This document shows, piece by piece, positions 54,299 through 63,256 of a DNA stretch of 64,000 nucleotides. The DNA lies in contig NZ_SNXE01000002.1 in the NCBI RefSeq assembly GCF_004362405.1, positions 62,001 to 126,000 of the forward strand. Reading direction: 5' to 3'. A model generated the notes under the pieces. The model searched no databases. It was not told the origin of the DNA and saw nothing but the letters and a program-made list of their open reading frames with translations. The first letter of the stretch is position 1. Every line of letters begins with the position of its first letter. Source of the stretch: Roseateles asaccharophilus. Lineage in GTDB: Bacteria; Pseudomonadota; Gammaproteobacteria; Burkholderiales; Burkholderiaceae_C. The position numbers were made by a program, and so were the translations under genes.

Positions 54299-55618
54299 TC
54301 AGGCCTCCCGCTCGGATTGGAGCAGGGCTTCCGTCTGCAAGGCCAGACTGAGCAGCGCGTCATCGCGCAGGGCAGTGGCCCAGAGCATCAGGCCCGTGGG
54401 CAGGCTGCCCGGCGCATGGCAGGGCAGGGTAAGGGCGCAGCCGTCCAGCAGATTGACGACCGAGGTGTTGCGCAGCATCAGCAAATTGGTGGCAAAAAAG
54501 AGTTCATCGTCGGCCCGCAGGGGCGCCAGTTCGGGCGCGACGCGGGCGACGGTCGGGCTGAGCAGGGCATCAAAGCCCTGCAGGGCCTGCTCCATGGCGG
54601 CGATCCAGTCGCGGCGCGCGCTAAGCAGGTCCAGGTAGTCGGCGGCGGTGAAGCCGGCGCCGCGCTTGATGCGCAACGCGACCCGCGCATCGTAGTCGCT
54701 CTCGCGCTCGGCCAAGCGGGCGCGGTGCCAGGCCCAGCTCTCGCAGGCGGCTAGGCCGCCCTGGATTTGCAGGGCGCTGAAGTCGCGCAGCGGCGCGGGA
54801 TCAATGTGCTCGATCTGCGCTCCCGCGGCCGACAGCTGGGCCAGGCTGCGCTCGAAGTCCTGCGCCACCTGGGTGTCCAAGCCCTCCAGCATGGCGCGGG
54901 GCACCCCCAGACGCAGACCTGACCAGGGCCGGGTCTGCAGCCTCACCTGGCGGGCTGCCAGGATTTCGTGCAGCAGCACCGCGTCGCGCACCGAGTGGGT
55001 GATGGCGCAGCTGGTGTCCAGGCTGGGAGCCAGCGGAATGCAGCCCGCGGCGGGTGTGAGGCGCGCCGTGTTCTTGAAGCCGACCAGACCCGTGAGTGCG
55101 GCGGGAATGCGGATGGAGCCGCCGGTGTCCGTGCCCAGGGCAGCCCAGGCTGCGCCGCTGGCCACGCTGACCGCTGCGCCCGAACTGGAGCCGCCGGGAA
55201 TGCGGGCCAGGCCGTCCAGGGCCTGGGTCACCGGATTGAGGGGCGTGCCATGGTGGGGATTGAGGCCCAGGCCGGAGAAGGCGAATTCGCTGAGATTGGT
55301 GTGGCCGATCAGGGCCGCGCCCGCTGTGCGCAAGCGCGCCACGGCCGGGCTGTCGACCGAGGCCGGCGGCGCATCGGACAGGGCGCGCGAGCCGCCGGTG
55401 CTGGGCTGGCCGGCCACGTCGAATAGGTCCTTGATGCTGATGGCCAGGCCGCCCAGGGGGCTGTGCGGTGCCTCGATGGGGCGGGGTTCAAATAGGCGCA
55501 CGAAGGCATGCTTGCAGGCCTCGCTGCGGGCAGCGGCCTGGCTCATTCGTAGCAGTTCCGCGGCCTGCAGGCGGCCTTCTCGCAGTCCGCTCAGGGCGCT
55601 GCTCAGATCGTGGGGCAT
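54299..55618 (-). CDS. Amidase signature family hydrolase
   Basis: This 439-residue amidase-signature enzyme hydrolyses an amide bond with a Ser-cisSer-Lys triad. Lys63 lies in ISIKDLFDVAG, the cis-serine in PGGSSSGA (141-148), and the nucleophile Ser168 in GTDTGGSIRIP. The start at 55618 (MPHDLSSALSGLREG) is chosen because family homology starts there; a longer frame to 55711 crosses the rpsB leader. It is not GatA: gatB and gatC are absent and the N terminus differs. It heads the operon with the DadA-like oxidase 3 bases downstream and nnr after that. Substrate unknown; a link to amide or D-amino acid breakdown is inference. Confidence 0.86.
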   Translation of the reverse strand: MPHDLSSALSGLREGRLQAAELLRMSQAAARSEACKHAFVRLFEPRPIEAPHSPLGGLAISIKDLFDVAGQPSTGGSRALSDAPPASVDSPAVARLRTAGAALIGHTNLSEFAFSGLGLNPHHGTPLNPVTQALDGLARIPGGSSSGAAVSVASGAAWAALGTDTGGSIRIPAALTGLVGFKNTARLTPAAGCIPLAPSLDTSCAITHSVRDAVLLHEILAARQVRLQTRPWSGLRLGVPRAMLEGLDTQVAQDFERSLAQLSAAGAQIEHIDPAPLRDFSALQIQGGLAACESWAWHRARLAERESDYDARVALRIKRGAGFTAADYLDLLSARRDWIAAMEQALQGFDALLSPTVARVAPELAPLRADDELFFATNLLMLRNTSVVNLLDGCALTLPCHAPGSLPTGLMLWATALRDDALLSLALQTEALLQSEREA

Positions 55619-55626
55619 GAATCGTG

Positions 55627-55835
55627 TATACTCTTTGGGTTTTGCTGCTGACGGCCCTGTGTCGAGCGCCTTGCGCGAGATGCTGTGCGAGATGCATTGG
55701 GCGCCCCGCATGCGGGGAGGGCGGTGAAATTAATCGCAAACCCGGCCACTTCAAGGTGTCGCGGCTGTGTTGATCAAATGAGGTCAGCCAGCGCGATTCG
55801 GGCCGGATTTTAGACACAACCTTCGGAGTTATTAC
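55627..55835 (+). promoter_or_regulatory. rpsB leader with possible promoter
   Basis: TATACT at 55627-55632 is a five-of-six -10 box for plus-strand transcription, though its -35 is poor. It lies only 9 bases from the divergent amidase start. This would give an untranslated rpsB leader of about 200 bases. S2 represses its own operon through leader structures in enterobacteria. I see weak stems here (for example CACTT/AAGGTG near 55748-55759) but no recognised motif. GGAG precedes the rpsB ATG. Confidence 0.35.
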
Positions 55836-56582
55836 ATGTCCGTCACGATGCGCGAGATGCTGGAAGCCGGCGTCCACTTTGGTCACCAAACCCGCTTCTG
55901 GAATCCCAAGATGGCCCCGTTCATTTACGGCCATCGCAACAAGATCCACATCATCAACCTCGAAAAGACGCTGCCGAAGTTCGAGGAAGCGATGAAGTTC
56001 GTGCGTCAGCTGGCTGCCAAGCGCGGCACCATCCTGATGATCGGCACCAAGCGTCAGGCCCGTGAAGTGATCGCCCTGGAAGCTCAGCGCGCCGGCATGC
56101 CTTATGTCGACAACCGCTGGCTCGGCGGCATGCTGACCAACTTCAAGACGGTCAAGGGTTCGCTGAAGAACCTGAAGGACATGCAGGCTCAGGTCGAGGC
56201 TGGCACCCAGCCCGCCATCAAGAAGGAAGCCCTGATGTTCCAGCGCGACATCGCCAAGCTGGAAAAGAACATCGGCGGCATCCAGGACATGACCGCTCTG
56301 CCGGACGCCATGTTCGTGATCGATGTGGGTTACCACAAGATTGCCGTGGCCGAAGCCAAGAAGCTGGGCATTCCCGTGATCGGTATCGTCGATACCAACC
56401 ACTCGCCCGAAGGCATTGACTACGTGATCCCCGGCAACGACGACTCCGCCAAGGCTGTGGCCCTGTACGCCAAGGCTGTGGCTGACGCCGTGCTGGAAGG
56501 CCGTGCCAACGCCACCAACGAGCTGGTGCAGGCCGTGGCCGCCGACGGCGACGAGTTCGTGGAAGTCAACGAAGGCGCCTGA
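55836..56582 (+). CDS. rpsB: 30S ribosomal protein S2
   Basis: S2 binds late to the 30S subunit near the platform. The 248 residues show the opening [26 protein letters not shown], the coiled-coil insert, [21 protein letters not shown], and [23 protein letters not shown]. All are diagnostic of S2. It is followed by a terminator-like hairpin and tsf, the near-universal rpsB-tsf pair. Confidence 0.99.
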   Translation: MSVTMREMLEAGVHFGHQTRFWNPKMAPFIYGHRNKIHIINLEKTLPKFEEAMKFVRQLAAKRGTILMIGTKRQAREVIALEAQRAGMPYVDNRWLGGMLTNFKTVKGSLKNLKDMQAQVEAGTQPAIKKEALMFQRDIAKLEKNIGGIQDMTALPDAMFVIDVGYHKIAVAEAKKLGIPVIGIVDTNHSPEGIDYVIPGNDDSAKAVALYAKAVADAVLEGRANATNELVQAVAADGDEFVEVNEGA

Positions 56583-56612
56583 GCCCTCGCTGCAACCGGA
56601 ACATCCGGAACG

Positions 56613-56640
56613 AAAGGGGGCTGATTCAGCCCCTTTTTTT
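56613..56640 (+). terminator. Strong terminator/attenuator between rpsB and tsf
   Basis: GGGGCT (56617-56622) pairs with AGCCCC (56628-56633) around GATTC and runs into seven T residues. It has the features of a strong rho-independent terminator inside an operon, so tsf is probably expressed by readthrough or from its own promoter. Confidence 0.75.
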
Positions 56641-56696
56641 CAAACAGTATTCCCGAGGTCGGCCGCTGCCGGCCTTGCTGCAAAACGGAGATTGAA

Positions 56697-57608
56697 ATGG
56701 CTGCAATTACCGCAAGCATGGTGGCTGAGCTGCGTGCCCGCACCGACGCCCCGATGATGGAGTGCAAGAAGGCTCTGACCGAGGCCGATGGCGACCTGGC
56801 GCGTGCCGAAGAAATCCTGCGTGTCAAGCTGGGCAACAAGGCCGGCAAGGCCGCTTCGCGCATCACCGCCGAAGGCGTGGTGGCCGCGGCTGTGGTCGGC
56901 TCGGCCGGTGCCCTGGTCGAAGTCAACTGCGAGACCGACTTTGTCTCCAAGAATGATGCCTTCCTGGCTTTCGTGAATGCCGTGGCTGGCCTGGTGGCCG
57001 AAAAGAACCCCGCCGACATCGAGGCCCTGTCGGCCCTGCCGCTGTCGCAGGAGGGCTTTGGCCCGACCGTGGAGGATGTGCGCAAGGGTCTGATCGGCAA
57101 GATCGGCGAGAACATGACCATCCGCCGCTTCAAGCGCTACGAAGGTGGCAAGCTGGCTTCCTATCTGCACGGCACCCGCATCGGCGTGATGGTCGAGTTC
57201 GACGGTGAAGACGTTGCCGCCAAGGACGTGGCCATGCACGTGGCCGCCATGAAGCCGGCCGCCCTGTCTTCCGCTGAAGTGCCGGCCGAGCTGGTCGCCA
57301 AGGAGCGCAAGATCGCCGAAGAGAAGGCTGCCGAGTCCGGCAAGCCCGCCGACATCGTCGCCAAGATGGTGGACGGCTCGGTGCAGAAGTACCTCAAGGA
57401 AGTCTCGCTGCTGGACCAGGTCTTCGTGAAGGCCGCCGACGGCAAGCAGACCGTGGCCGCCTACCTGAAGAGCGCCAACACCACGGTGAAGAGCTTCACC
57501 CTGTATGTGGTGGGCGAGGGCATCGAGAAGAAGGTTGACGACTTCGCGGCCGAAGTGGCTGCCCAGAAGGCCGCTGCCGAGGCGGCTGCCGCCGCCAAGA
57601 GCGCCTAA
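56697..57608 (+). CDS. tsf: Elongation factor Ts
   Basis: EF-Ts exchanges GDP for GTP on EF-Tu. The 303 residues show the N-terminal UBA-like domain ([27 protein letters not shown]) and the EF-Tu contact TDFVSKND at 80-87, in [10 protein letters not shown]. The two core subdomains and the C-terminal module follow. Ala/Lys-rich residues end the protein. ATG follows CGGAG. An intrinsic terminator follows after 16 bases. Confidence 0.98.
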   Translation: MAAITASMVAELRARTDAPMMECKKALTEADGDLARAEEILRVKLGNKAGKAASRITAEGVVAAAVVGSAGALVEVNCETDFVSKNDAFLAFVNAVAGLVAEKNPADIEALSALPLSQEGFGPTVEDVRKGLIGKIGENMTIRRFKRYEGGKLASYLHGTRIGVMVEFDGEDVAAKDVAMHVAAMKPAALSSAEVPAELVAKERKIAEEKAAESGKPADIVAKMVDGSVQKYLKEVSLLDQVFVKAADGKQTVAAYLKSANTTVKSFTLYVVGEGIEKKVDDFAAEVAAQKAAAEAAAAAKSA

Positions 57609-57624
57609 AGCGTTCAACGCAAAC

Positions 57625-57647
57625 AAAGGGCGCCTCTGGCGCCCTTT
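57625..57647 (+). terminator. Intrinsic terminator after tsf
   Basis: AAAGGGCGCC (57625-57634) pairs with GGCGCCCTTT (57638-57647) across TCT. The T-run is only three bases, so it is probably partial and lets transcription reach pyrH. Confidence 0.65.
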
Positions 57648-57724
57648 ACACTTGTGCCTGCGGCTTCGGTTCATAAGGGCTGGAGCGACCGCGGCACGCC
57701 AAGCACAGCATTGAAGAGGTACGA

Positions 57725-58435
57725 ATGCCCGCTCACAAACGCATCCTGCTCAAACTCTCTGGCGAAGCCCTGATGGGCGATGACGCCTATGGCATCAATC
57801 GCGCGACCATCGTGCGCATGGTGCGCGAAATCCAGGAGGTCACGCAGCTGGGATGTGAGGTGGCGGTCGTGATCGGTGGCGGCAACATCTTCCGCGGCGT
57901 GGCCGGCGGCTCGGTGGGCATGGACCGCGCCACCGCCGACTACATGGGCATGCTGGCCACGGTGATGAACTCCCTGGCCCTGGCGGACACCATGCGCCAG
58001 GAAGGCATGACGGCCCGCGTGATGTCCGCCATCGCCATCGAGCAGGTGGTGGAGCCCTATGTGCGCCCCAAGGCCCTGCAGTACCTGGAAGAGGGTAAGG
58101 TGGTGGTCTTTGCCGCGGGCACCGGCAACCCCTTCTTCACCACCGATACCGCCGCCGCCCTGCGCGGCGCCGAGATCGGTGCCGAGATCATGCTCAAGGC
58201 CACCAAGGTGGACGGCGTCTACACCGCCGATCCCAAGAAGGACCCCACGGCCACCCGCTACGCCCGCATTAGCTTCGACGAGGCGATCACCAAGAACCTG
58301 CAGGTGCTGGATGCCACGGCCTTTGCGCTGTGCCGCGACCAGAAGCTGCCGATCAAGGTGTTCTCCATCTTCAAGCCGGGCGCGCTCAAGCGCGTGGTGA
58401 TGGGCGAGGACGAAGGCACTCTGGTGCACGTCTGA
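57725..58435 (+). CDS. pyrH: Uridylate kinase (UMP kinase)
   Basis: PyrH phosphorylates UMP to UDP and is a hexameric amino-acid-kinase-fold enzyme controlled by GTP and UTP. The 236 residues start [16 protein letters not shown] and show [30 protein letters not shown] and [16 protein letters not shown]. All are family landmarks and the length is the norm. It sits in the conserved tsf-pyrH-frr series, 51 bases before frr. Confidence 0.98.
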   Translation: MPAHKRILLKLSGEALMGDDAYGINRATIVRMVREIQEVTQLGCEVAVVIGGGNIFRGVAGGSVGMDRATADYMGMLATVMNSLALADTMRQEGMTARVMSAIAIEQVVEPYVRPKALQYLEEGKVVVFAAGTGNPFFTTDTAAALRGAEIGAEIMLKATKVDGVYTADPKKDPTATRYARISFDEAITKNLQVLDATAFALCRDQKLPIKVFSIFKPGALKRVVMGEDEGTLVHV

Positions 58436-58486
58436 GCGCCTTGCTGCGTTAGAAGCCTTTCTCAAGAGACATCAGGTTCAAGAATC

Positions 58487-59047
58487 ATGAGCACTGCCGA
58501 CATCAAGAAGACGGCCGAGGCCAAGATGGCCAAGTCGGTCGAAGCCTTCAAGAACGAACTCCAGAAGATCCGCACCGGTCGCGCCCACCCCGGCATCCTG
58601 GACCAGGTCAGCGTTGACTACTACGGCTCGCTGGTGCCCATCTCGCAGGTGGCCAATGTCAGCCTGCTCGATGCCCGCACCATCTCGGTCCAGCCCTGGG
58701 AGAAGGGCATGGGCGCCAAGATCGAGAAGGCCATCCGCGAGTCGGATCTGGGCCTGAACCCCTCTACCCAGGGCGACCTGATCCGCGTGCCGATGCCGCC
58801 GCTGTCGGAAGAGCGCCGTCGCGACCTGACCAAGGTCGCCCGCAATGCCGGCGAGGACGCCAAGGTGGCCGTGCGCAATGTGCGCCGCGAGGCCAATGAG
58901 CAGGCCAAGAAGCTGCTCAAGGACAAGGCCATCACCGAGGACGACGAGCGCCGCAGCGGCGATGAGGTGCAGAAACTCACCGACCGCATCATTGCCGAGA
59001 TCGACAAGCTGGTCTCGAGCAAGGAACAAGAGATCCTGGCGATCTGA
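58487..59047 (+). CDS. frr: Ribosome recycling factor
   Basis: Frr splits post-termination ribosomes with EF-G. The 186 residues are close to the family length of 185. It has the two-domain signature [26 protein letters not shown] (three-helix arm plus beta domain) and [21 protein letters not shown]. The C-terminal helix [11 protein letters not shown] completes the bundle. The uppS start lies six bases after its stop. Confidence 0.98.
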   Translation: MSTADIKKTAEAKMAKSVEAFKNELQKIRTGRAHPGILDQVSVDYYGSLVPISQVANVSLLDARTISVQPWEKGMGAKIEKAIRESDLGLNPSTQGDLIRVPMPPLSEERRRDLTKVARNAGEDAKVAVRNVRREANEQAKKLLKDKAITEDDERRSGDEVQKLTDRIIAEIDKLVSSKEQEILAI

Positions 59048-59053
59048 GTTCAG

Positions 59054-59791
59054 GTGGTGAGCGAGAACGGCAAGGCGGTTGTGCCCCGCCATGTGGCCAT
59101 CGTGATGGATGGCAACGGTCGCTGGGCCAAGAAGCGCTTTCTGCCGCGCTTCTTTGGCCACAAGCAGGGGGTGGATGCCCTGGTGCGAGTGGTCCAGGCC
59201 TGTATTGACCGTGAGATCGAGTACCTGACGGTCTTCGCCTTCTCCAGCGAAAACTGGAAGCGCCCCAGCGACGAGGTGTCGGGCCTGATGGGCCTGGTGC
59301 TGGCGGCGGTCTCGCGCTATCTGGCTCGCATGGGCGATATGGGTGTGCGCATCCGCATCGTGGGCGACCGTGATGCGGTCTCGGACAAGCTGCGCAATGC
59401 CTGGAACGAGGCCGAGGCGGCCACGGCCCACAACAGCAAGCTCACGCTCAATGTGGCCTTCAACTACGGCGGCCGCTGGGACATCGTTCAGGCCGCCAAG
59501 GCCGCGATCAAGGCCGGTGTGCCGGCCGAGGAACTGAGCGAGGCCCGCCTGGGCGAGTTCATGGCCATGAGCTATGCGCCCGATCCGGATCTCTTCATCC
59601 GCACCGGCGGTGAGGTCCGCATCAGTAACTTCATGCTCTGGCAGGTGGCCTACACCGAGTTCGTGTTCTCCGACTGCCTCTGGCCGGAGTTCGGCGAGGC
59701 GCAGCTGGACGCCGCCATCGAGGCCTTCCGCGAGCGTGACCGGCGCTTCGGTGGCGTCAAGGAAGCGGCGCCTGCCTTGGCCGGTGCCTGA
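59054..59791 (+). CDS. uppS: Isoprenyl transferase (undecaprenyl diphosphate synthase)
   Basis: UppS condenses eight isopentenyl units onto farnesyl diphosphate to give the C55 carrier for peptidoglycan and other envelope polymers. The 245 residues show HVAIVMDGNGRWA with catalytic Asp19, FFGHKQGVDAL, TVFAFSSENWKRP and the C-terminal DLFIRTGGEVRISNFMLWQ. The start is GTG at 59054, with an adjacent GTG at 59057 also possible. MEP genes ispG and dxr in this window supply its substrates. cdsA follows seven bases later. Confidence 0.97.
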   Translation: MVSENGKAVVPRHVAIVMDGNGRWAKKRFLPRFFGHKQGVDALVRVVQACIDREIEYLTVFAFSSENWKRPSDEVSGLMGLVLAAVSRYLARMGDMGVRIRIVGDRDAVSDKLRNAWNEAEAATAHNSKLTLNVAFNYGGRWDIVQAAKAAIKAGVPAEELSEARLGEFMAMSYAPDPDLFIRTGGEVRISNFMLWQVAYTEFVFSDCLWPEFGEAQLDAAIEAFRERDRRFGGVKEAAPALAGA

Positions 59792-59798
59792 GCGCGCC

Positions 59799-60662
59799 AT
59801 GCTCAAGCAACGCATCCTCACGGCCCTGGTGTTGCTGGCGGTTCTGCTGCCGGCTCTGTTTGCGGCCTCAGCCTGGCCTTTTGCGGTGCTGACCATCGTC
59901 ATGATCGGCGCAGCCGCCTGGGAATGGGCCCGTCTGAATGCAGTGCCGGGGCGCTCGGCCTGGTTGTTCGGCGGCGCTTTGTCCCTGCTGTGCCTGGGCA
60001 CCCTGCTCTTGCTCGGGCGCGATGGGCAGCTGTGGCCGGCTTCGCCCCTGGCTTGGTGGCTGGCTGGGGGGCTGTGGGTGCTGGGTGGGGGCTACGCCCT
60101 GAGCCAGGGACCGCAGGGCTGGCCGCGTCTGCCGCGCCTGCCCCGCCTTCTGCTGGGAGGCCTCGCCCTGTGGGCGGCCTGGCTGGCCATGGTGCAGGCC
60201 CGGGCTCTGGGTCTCAACTTCCTGCTTTCCATCTTCTGCCTGGTCTGGGCGGCGGACGTCTTCGCCTATTTCGGCGGCAAGGCCATGGGGCGGCGCAAGC
60301 TGGCACCTGCCATCAGTCCTGGCAAGAGCTGGGAGGGCGTCTGGACCGGCATGGCCGGGGTTCTGATCATGGCCCTGGTCTGGGCCTATGTGGTGGATGC
60401 GCGCTTCAGCGTCGACTCTCTGAGCGTCTACAGCCTGCTGCTGCGCAAGCTGGGCTGGTGGGTGGGCGGATTGGGCCTGCTGCTGCTGGTGGCCATGAGT
60501 GTGGTGGGCGATCTGTTCGAATCCCTGATCAAGCGGGCCACCGGCGCCAAGGACAGCAGCCAACTGCTGCCCGGCCATGGTGGCGTGCTTGATCGCATTG
60601 ATGCGCTGTTGCCGGTGTTTCCGCTGGCCCTGGCCCTGAGTTCCCTGGTGGCAAAACAATGA
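59799..60662 (+). CDS. cdsA: Phosphatidate cytidylyltransferase (CDP-diglyceride synthase)
   Basis: CdsA makes CDP-diacylglycerol, the branch point of phospholipid synthesis, in the inner membrane. The start at ATG 59799 ([21 protein letters not shown]) begins the first membrane helix. The 287 residues have about seven to eight helices. The C-terminal signature [20 protein letters not shown] and VLDRIDALL is diagnostic. An in-frame extension upstream of this ATG overlaps uppS and is out of family. The stop overlaps the dxr start by four bases (ATGA). Confidence 0.97.
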   Translation: MLKQRILTALVLLAVLLPALFAASAWPFAVLTIVMIGAAAWEWARLNAVPGRSAWLFGGALSLLCLGTLLLLGRDGQLWPASPLAWWLAGGLWVLGGGYALSQGPQGWPRLPRLPRLLLGGLALWAAWLAMVQARALGLNFLLSIFCLVWAADVFAYFGGKAMGRRKLAPAISPGKSWEGVWTGMAGVLIMALVWAYVVDARFSVDSLSVYSLLLRKLGWWVGGLGLLLLVAMSVVGDLFESLIKRATGAKDSSQLLPGHGGVLDRIDALLPVFPLALALSSLVAKQ

Positions 60663-61870
60663 GTCTTGAAGCTATGTCCAGCCGCGATCTGCAAAAGGTC
60701 TGCGTGCTGGGGTCCACCGGTTCCATAGGCACCAGCACCCTGGATGTGCTGGCCCGGCATCCCGATCGCTACGAGGTTTTCGCGCTCAGCGCCATGAGCC
60801 GCGTCGAGGAACTGGCGGCCCAGTGCCTGCAATACCGTCCGCGCTATGCCGTGCTGCCGGAAGCCTCCCTGGCTGCGCGACTGCGCGAGCTGCTGCGTGC
60901 ACAGGGCTGCGCCACCGAGGTGTTGGCGGGGGAGCGCGCCTTGAGCGAGATTGCCGCGCACCCCGAGGTGGATGCCGTGATGGCGGCCATCGTCGGTGCT
61001 GCGGGCCTGGCGCCCTGCCTGGCGGCTGCGCGCGCCGGCAAGAAGCTGATGCTGGCCAACAAGGAGGCCATCGTCGTGGGGGGCGCGCTCTTCATGCAGG
61101 CGGTGGAGCAGGGTGGGGCCACCTTGCTGCCGGTGGATTCCGAGCACTCGGCCATCTTCCAATGCCTGCCCGAGGATCGCGGCACCTGGCACGATCGCAT
61201 CGACCACATCGTGCTCACCGCCTCCGGTGGTCCCTTCCGCCAGCGCGACCCAGCCAGCCTGGCCGATGTCACGCCCGAGCAGGCGGTGGCACACCCGAAC
61301 TGGGTGATGGGGCGCAAGATCTCGGTGGACTCCGCCACCATGATGAACAAGGCGCTGGAGGTGATCGAGGCGCGCTGGCTCTTCAATCTGACGCCCGAGC
61401 AGATCAAGGTGGTCATCCACCCGCAGAGCATCATCCACTCCATGGTGGTGTGCCGTGACCGTTCGGTGCTGGCCCAGCTGGGCACGCCCGATATGCGGGT
61501 GCCCATCGCCTATGCCCTGTCCTTCCCCGAGCGCATCGCCTCGGGGGCCGAGCCCCTGGACTTCCTGGCCAAGCCCAATCTGACTTTCGAAGAGGCCGAT
61601 GAGCGTCGCTTCCCGGGCCTCTACCTGTCCTGGCAGGCCTTGCGGGCCGGGGAGGGCGCCACCGCGGTGCTCAATGCCGCCAACGAGGAGGCGGTGGCCG
61701 CCTTCCTGGCGCGCGGCCTGCGCTTTGATCAGATCTGCCGCGTCAATCGCCAGACGCTGGAGGAGTTGCACCCCGAGGCTGGCGAATGCGCCAGCGTCGA
61801 GGGTCTGCTGAACCTTGATGCCCGGGCACGCCGCCATGCCCAGGCCCTGATTGCCGCGCTGTCCGCCTGA
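60659..61870 (+). CDS. dxr: 1-deoxy-D-xylulose 5-phosphate reductoisomerase
   Basis: Dxr converts DXP to MEP with NADPH, the first committed step of the MEP pathway. The 403 residues show the NADPH motif [14 protein letters not shown] (about 18-31), [11 protein letters not shown], and the metal/substrate motif [13 protein letters not shown] with Asp160. They also show [19 protein letters not shown]. It overlaps cdsA by four bases and rseP by one, so cdsA-dxr-rseP are translationally coupled. Confidence 0.98.
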   Translation: MSLEAMSSRDLQKVCVLGSTGSIGTSTLDVLARHPDRYEVFALSAMSRVEELAAQCLQYRPRYAVLPEASLAARLRELLRAQGCATEVLAGERALSEIAAHPEVDAVMAAIVGAAGLAPCLAAARAGKKLMLANKEAIVVGGALFMQAVEQGGATLLPVDSEHSAIFQCLPEDRGTWHDRIDHIVLTASGGPFRQRDPASLADVTPEQAVAHPNWVMGRKISVDSATMMNKALEVIEARWLFNLTPEQIKVVIHPQSIIHSMVVCRDRSVLAQLGTPDMRVPIAYALSFPERIASGAEPLDFLAKPNLTFEEADERRFPGLYLSWQALRAGEGATAVLNAANEEAVAAFLARGLRFDQICRVNRQTLEELHPEAGECASVEGLLNLDARARRHAQALIAALSA

Positions 61871-63246
61871 TGCTCACCACCCTGCTTGCCTTTGTTGTCA
61901 CTCTCGGTGTGCTGATCGTGGTGCACGAGTGGGGGCATTACCGCGTGGCCAAGGCCTGCGGTGTGAAGGTGCTGCGGTTCTCGGTGGGTTTTGGGCGCGT
62001 GCTGCTGCGTCGCCAGCGTGGCGAGACCGAGTTCACCCTCTCGGCCTTGCCGCTGGGGGGCTATGTGCGCATGCTTGATGAGCGCGAGGGGCCGGTGTCC
62101 CCGGCCGAGCGTGAGCGCGCCTTCAACAACCGCCCGCTGTGGCAGCGCGCCGCCATCGTGGCCGCCGGCCCGGCGGCCAACTTCGTGCTGGCCATCCTGC
62201 TCTTTGCGGCGGTGGGTCTGCTGGGCGTGGAAGAACCCAAGCCCGTACTCGGCTCGCCCCTGGCCGGCAGCCTGGCCGACAAGGCCGGCCTGCGCGCCGG
62301 AGACTGGGTGCGCGCCGTCTCGGCCGATGGCGAGGACTGGCAAGAGCTGCAGTCGCTGCCGCAGCTGCGCTGGCAGCTGACTCAGGCGGTGTCCGAAGGG
62401 CGCAAGCTGCATCTCTCGGTGAGCGATGCGCAGGGCCATGGCCAGCGCCAGCTGGTGCTGGCCACCGACAGTCTGGAGAAGCGCGAGCTCGACGCCCAGC
62501 TGCTGCGTCGTATCGGTCTGGGCGGTGCCTTCATGGCGCCGGTGCTGGGCGAGCTGAGTCCCGGCGGTGCCGGAGCCGAGGCGGGCCTGCAGCGCGGTGA
62601 CCGGGTGCTGAGCGTGGACGGTCAGCCGGTGGTGGACGCCGCGGCCCTGCGCGAGCGCATCCGTGCCAGCGGTCAGGGCGGTGTGGAGGGCGAGCGTGTC
62701 GCACCCATGCTGTGGCGGGTGGAGCGGGCGGGTCAGGTCTTGAGCCTGGAGCTGCGGCCCAAGGTCGTGCGCGATGGCGGCCAGTTGCTGGGCCGCATCG
62801 AGGCCCAGATCGGTGCGCCCCCCGAGCTGCTCACCGTGAGTCATGGACCGTTGGAGTCGCTGTGGCTGGGCGCGCGCCGGACCTGGGAGGTCTCGGTCCT
62901 GACCCTGAACACCTTTGGCCGCATGCTGACCGGCGAGGCCTCGCTGAAAAACCTCAGCGGCCCGATCACGATTGCCGATTACGCCGGCCAGTCCGCGCGG
63001 ATGGGGCCCGCCCAGTACCTGAGCTTTCTGGCCCTGGTCAGCGTGAGCCTGGCGGTGCTGAACCTGCTCCCGCTGCCCATGCTCGATGGTGGGCACCTGA
63101 TGTATTATCTTTTCGAGGGTCTGAGCGGCCGCCCCGTCTCGGAATGGTGGCAACAGCAGTTGCAGCGCGCTGGTGTGCTGATCATGCTGCTGATGATGAC
63201 CTTGGCCCTTTCCAACGACATGGCCCGCTTGCTGGGCCTGCACTGA
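61870..63246 (+). CDS. rseP: RIP metalloprotease RseP
   Basis: RseP is the inner-membrane site-2 protease that cuts RseA to release sigma-E during envelope stress. The 458 residues have a first membrane helix with the zinc motif HEWGH (His19, Glu20, His23) and two PDZ domains in the periplasm (about 110-190 and 205-290). The last helices contain NLLPLPMLDGGH with the third zinc ligand. Zinc and PDZ arrangement match E. coli RseP. The start ATG overlaps the dxr stop. bamA follows 10 bases later, coupling envelope-stress control and outer-membrane assembly. Confidence 0.97.
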   Translation: MLTTLLAFVVTLGVLIVVHEWGHYRVAKACGVKVLRFSVGFGRVLLRRQRGETEFTLSALPLGGYVRMLDEREGPVSPAERERAFNNRPLWQRAAIVAAGPAANFVLAILLFAAVGLLGVEEPKPVLGSPLAGSLADKAGLRAGDWVRAVSADGEDWQELQSLPQLRWQLTQAVSEGRKLHLSVSDAQGHGQRQLVLATDSLEKRELDAQLLRRIGLGGAFMAPVLGELSPGGAGAEAGLQRGDRVLSVDGQPVVDAAALRERIRASGQGGVEGERVAPMLWRVERAGQVLSLELRPKVVRDGGQLLGRIEAQIGAPPELLTVSHGPLESLWLGARRTWEVSVLTLNTFGRMLTGEASLKNLSGPITIADYAGQSARMGPAQYLSFLALVSVSLAVLNLLPLPMLDGGHLMYYLFEGLSGRPVSEWWQQQLQRAGVLIMLLMMTLALSNDMARLLGLH

Positions 63247-63256
63247 CCTCACCCGC

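Noticed and set aside
54299-55618. Amidase as GatA of the Glu-tRNA(Gln) amidotransferase
   Set aside because: There are no gatB or gatC neighbours, the N terminus is unlike GatA, and it is in an operon with a DadA-like oxidase.
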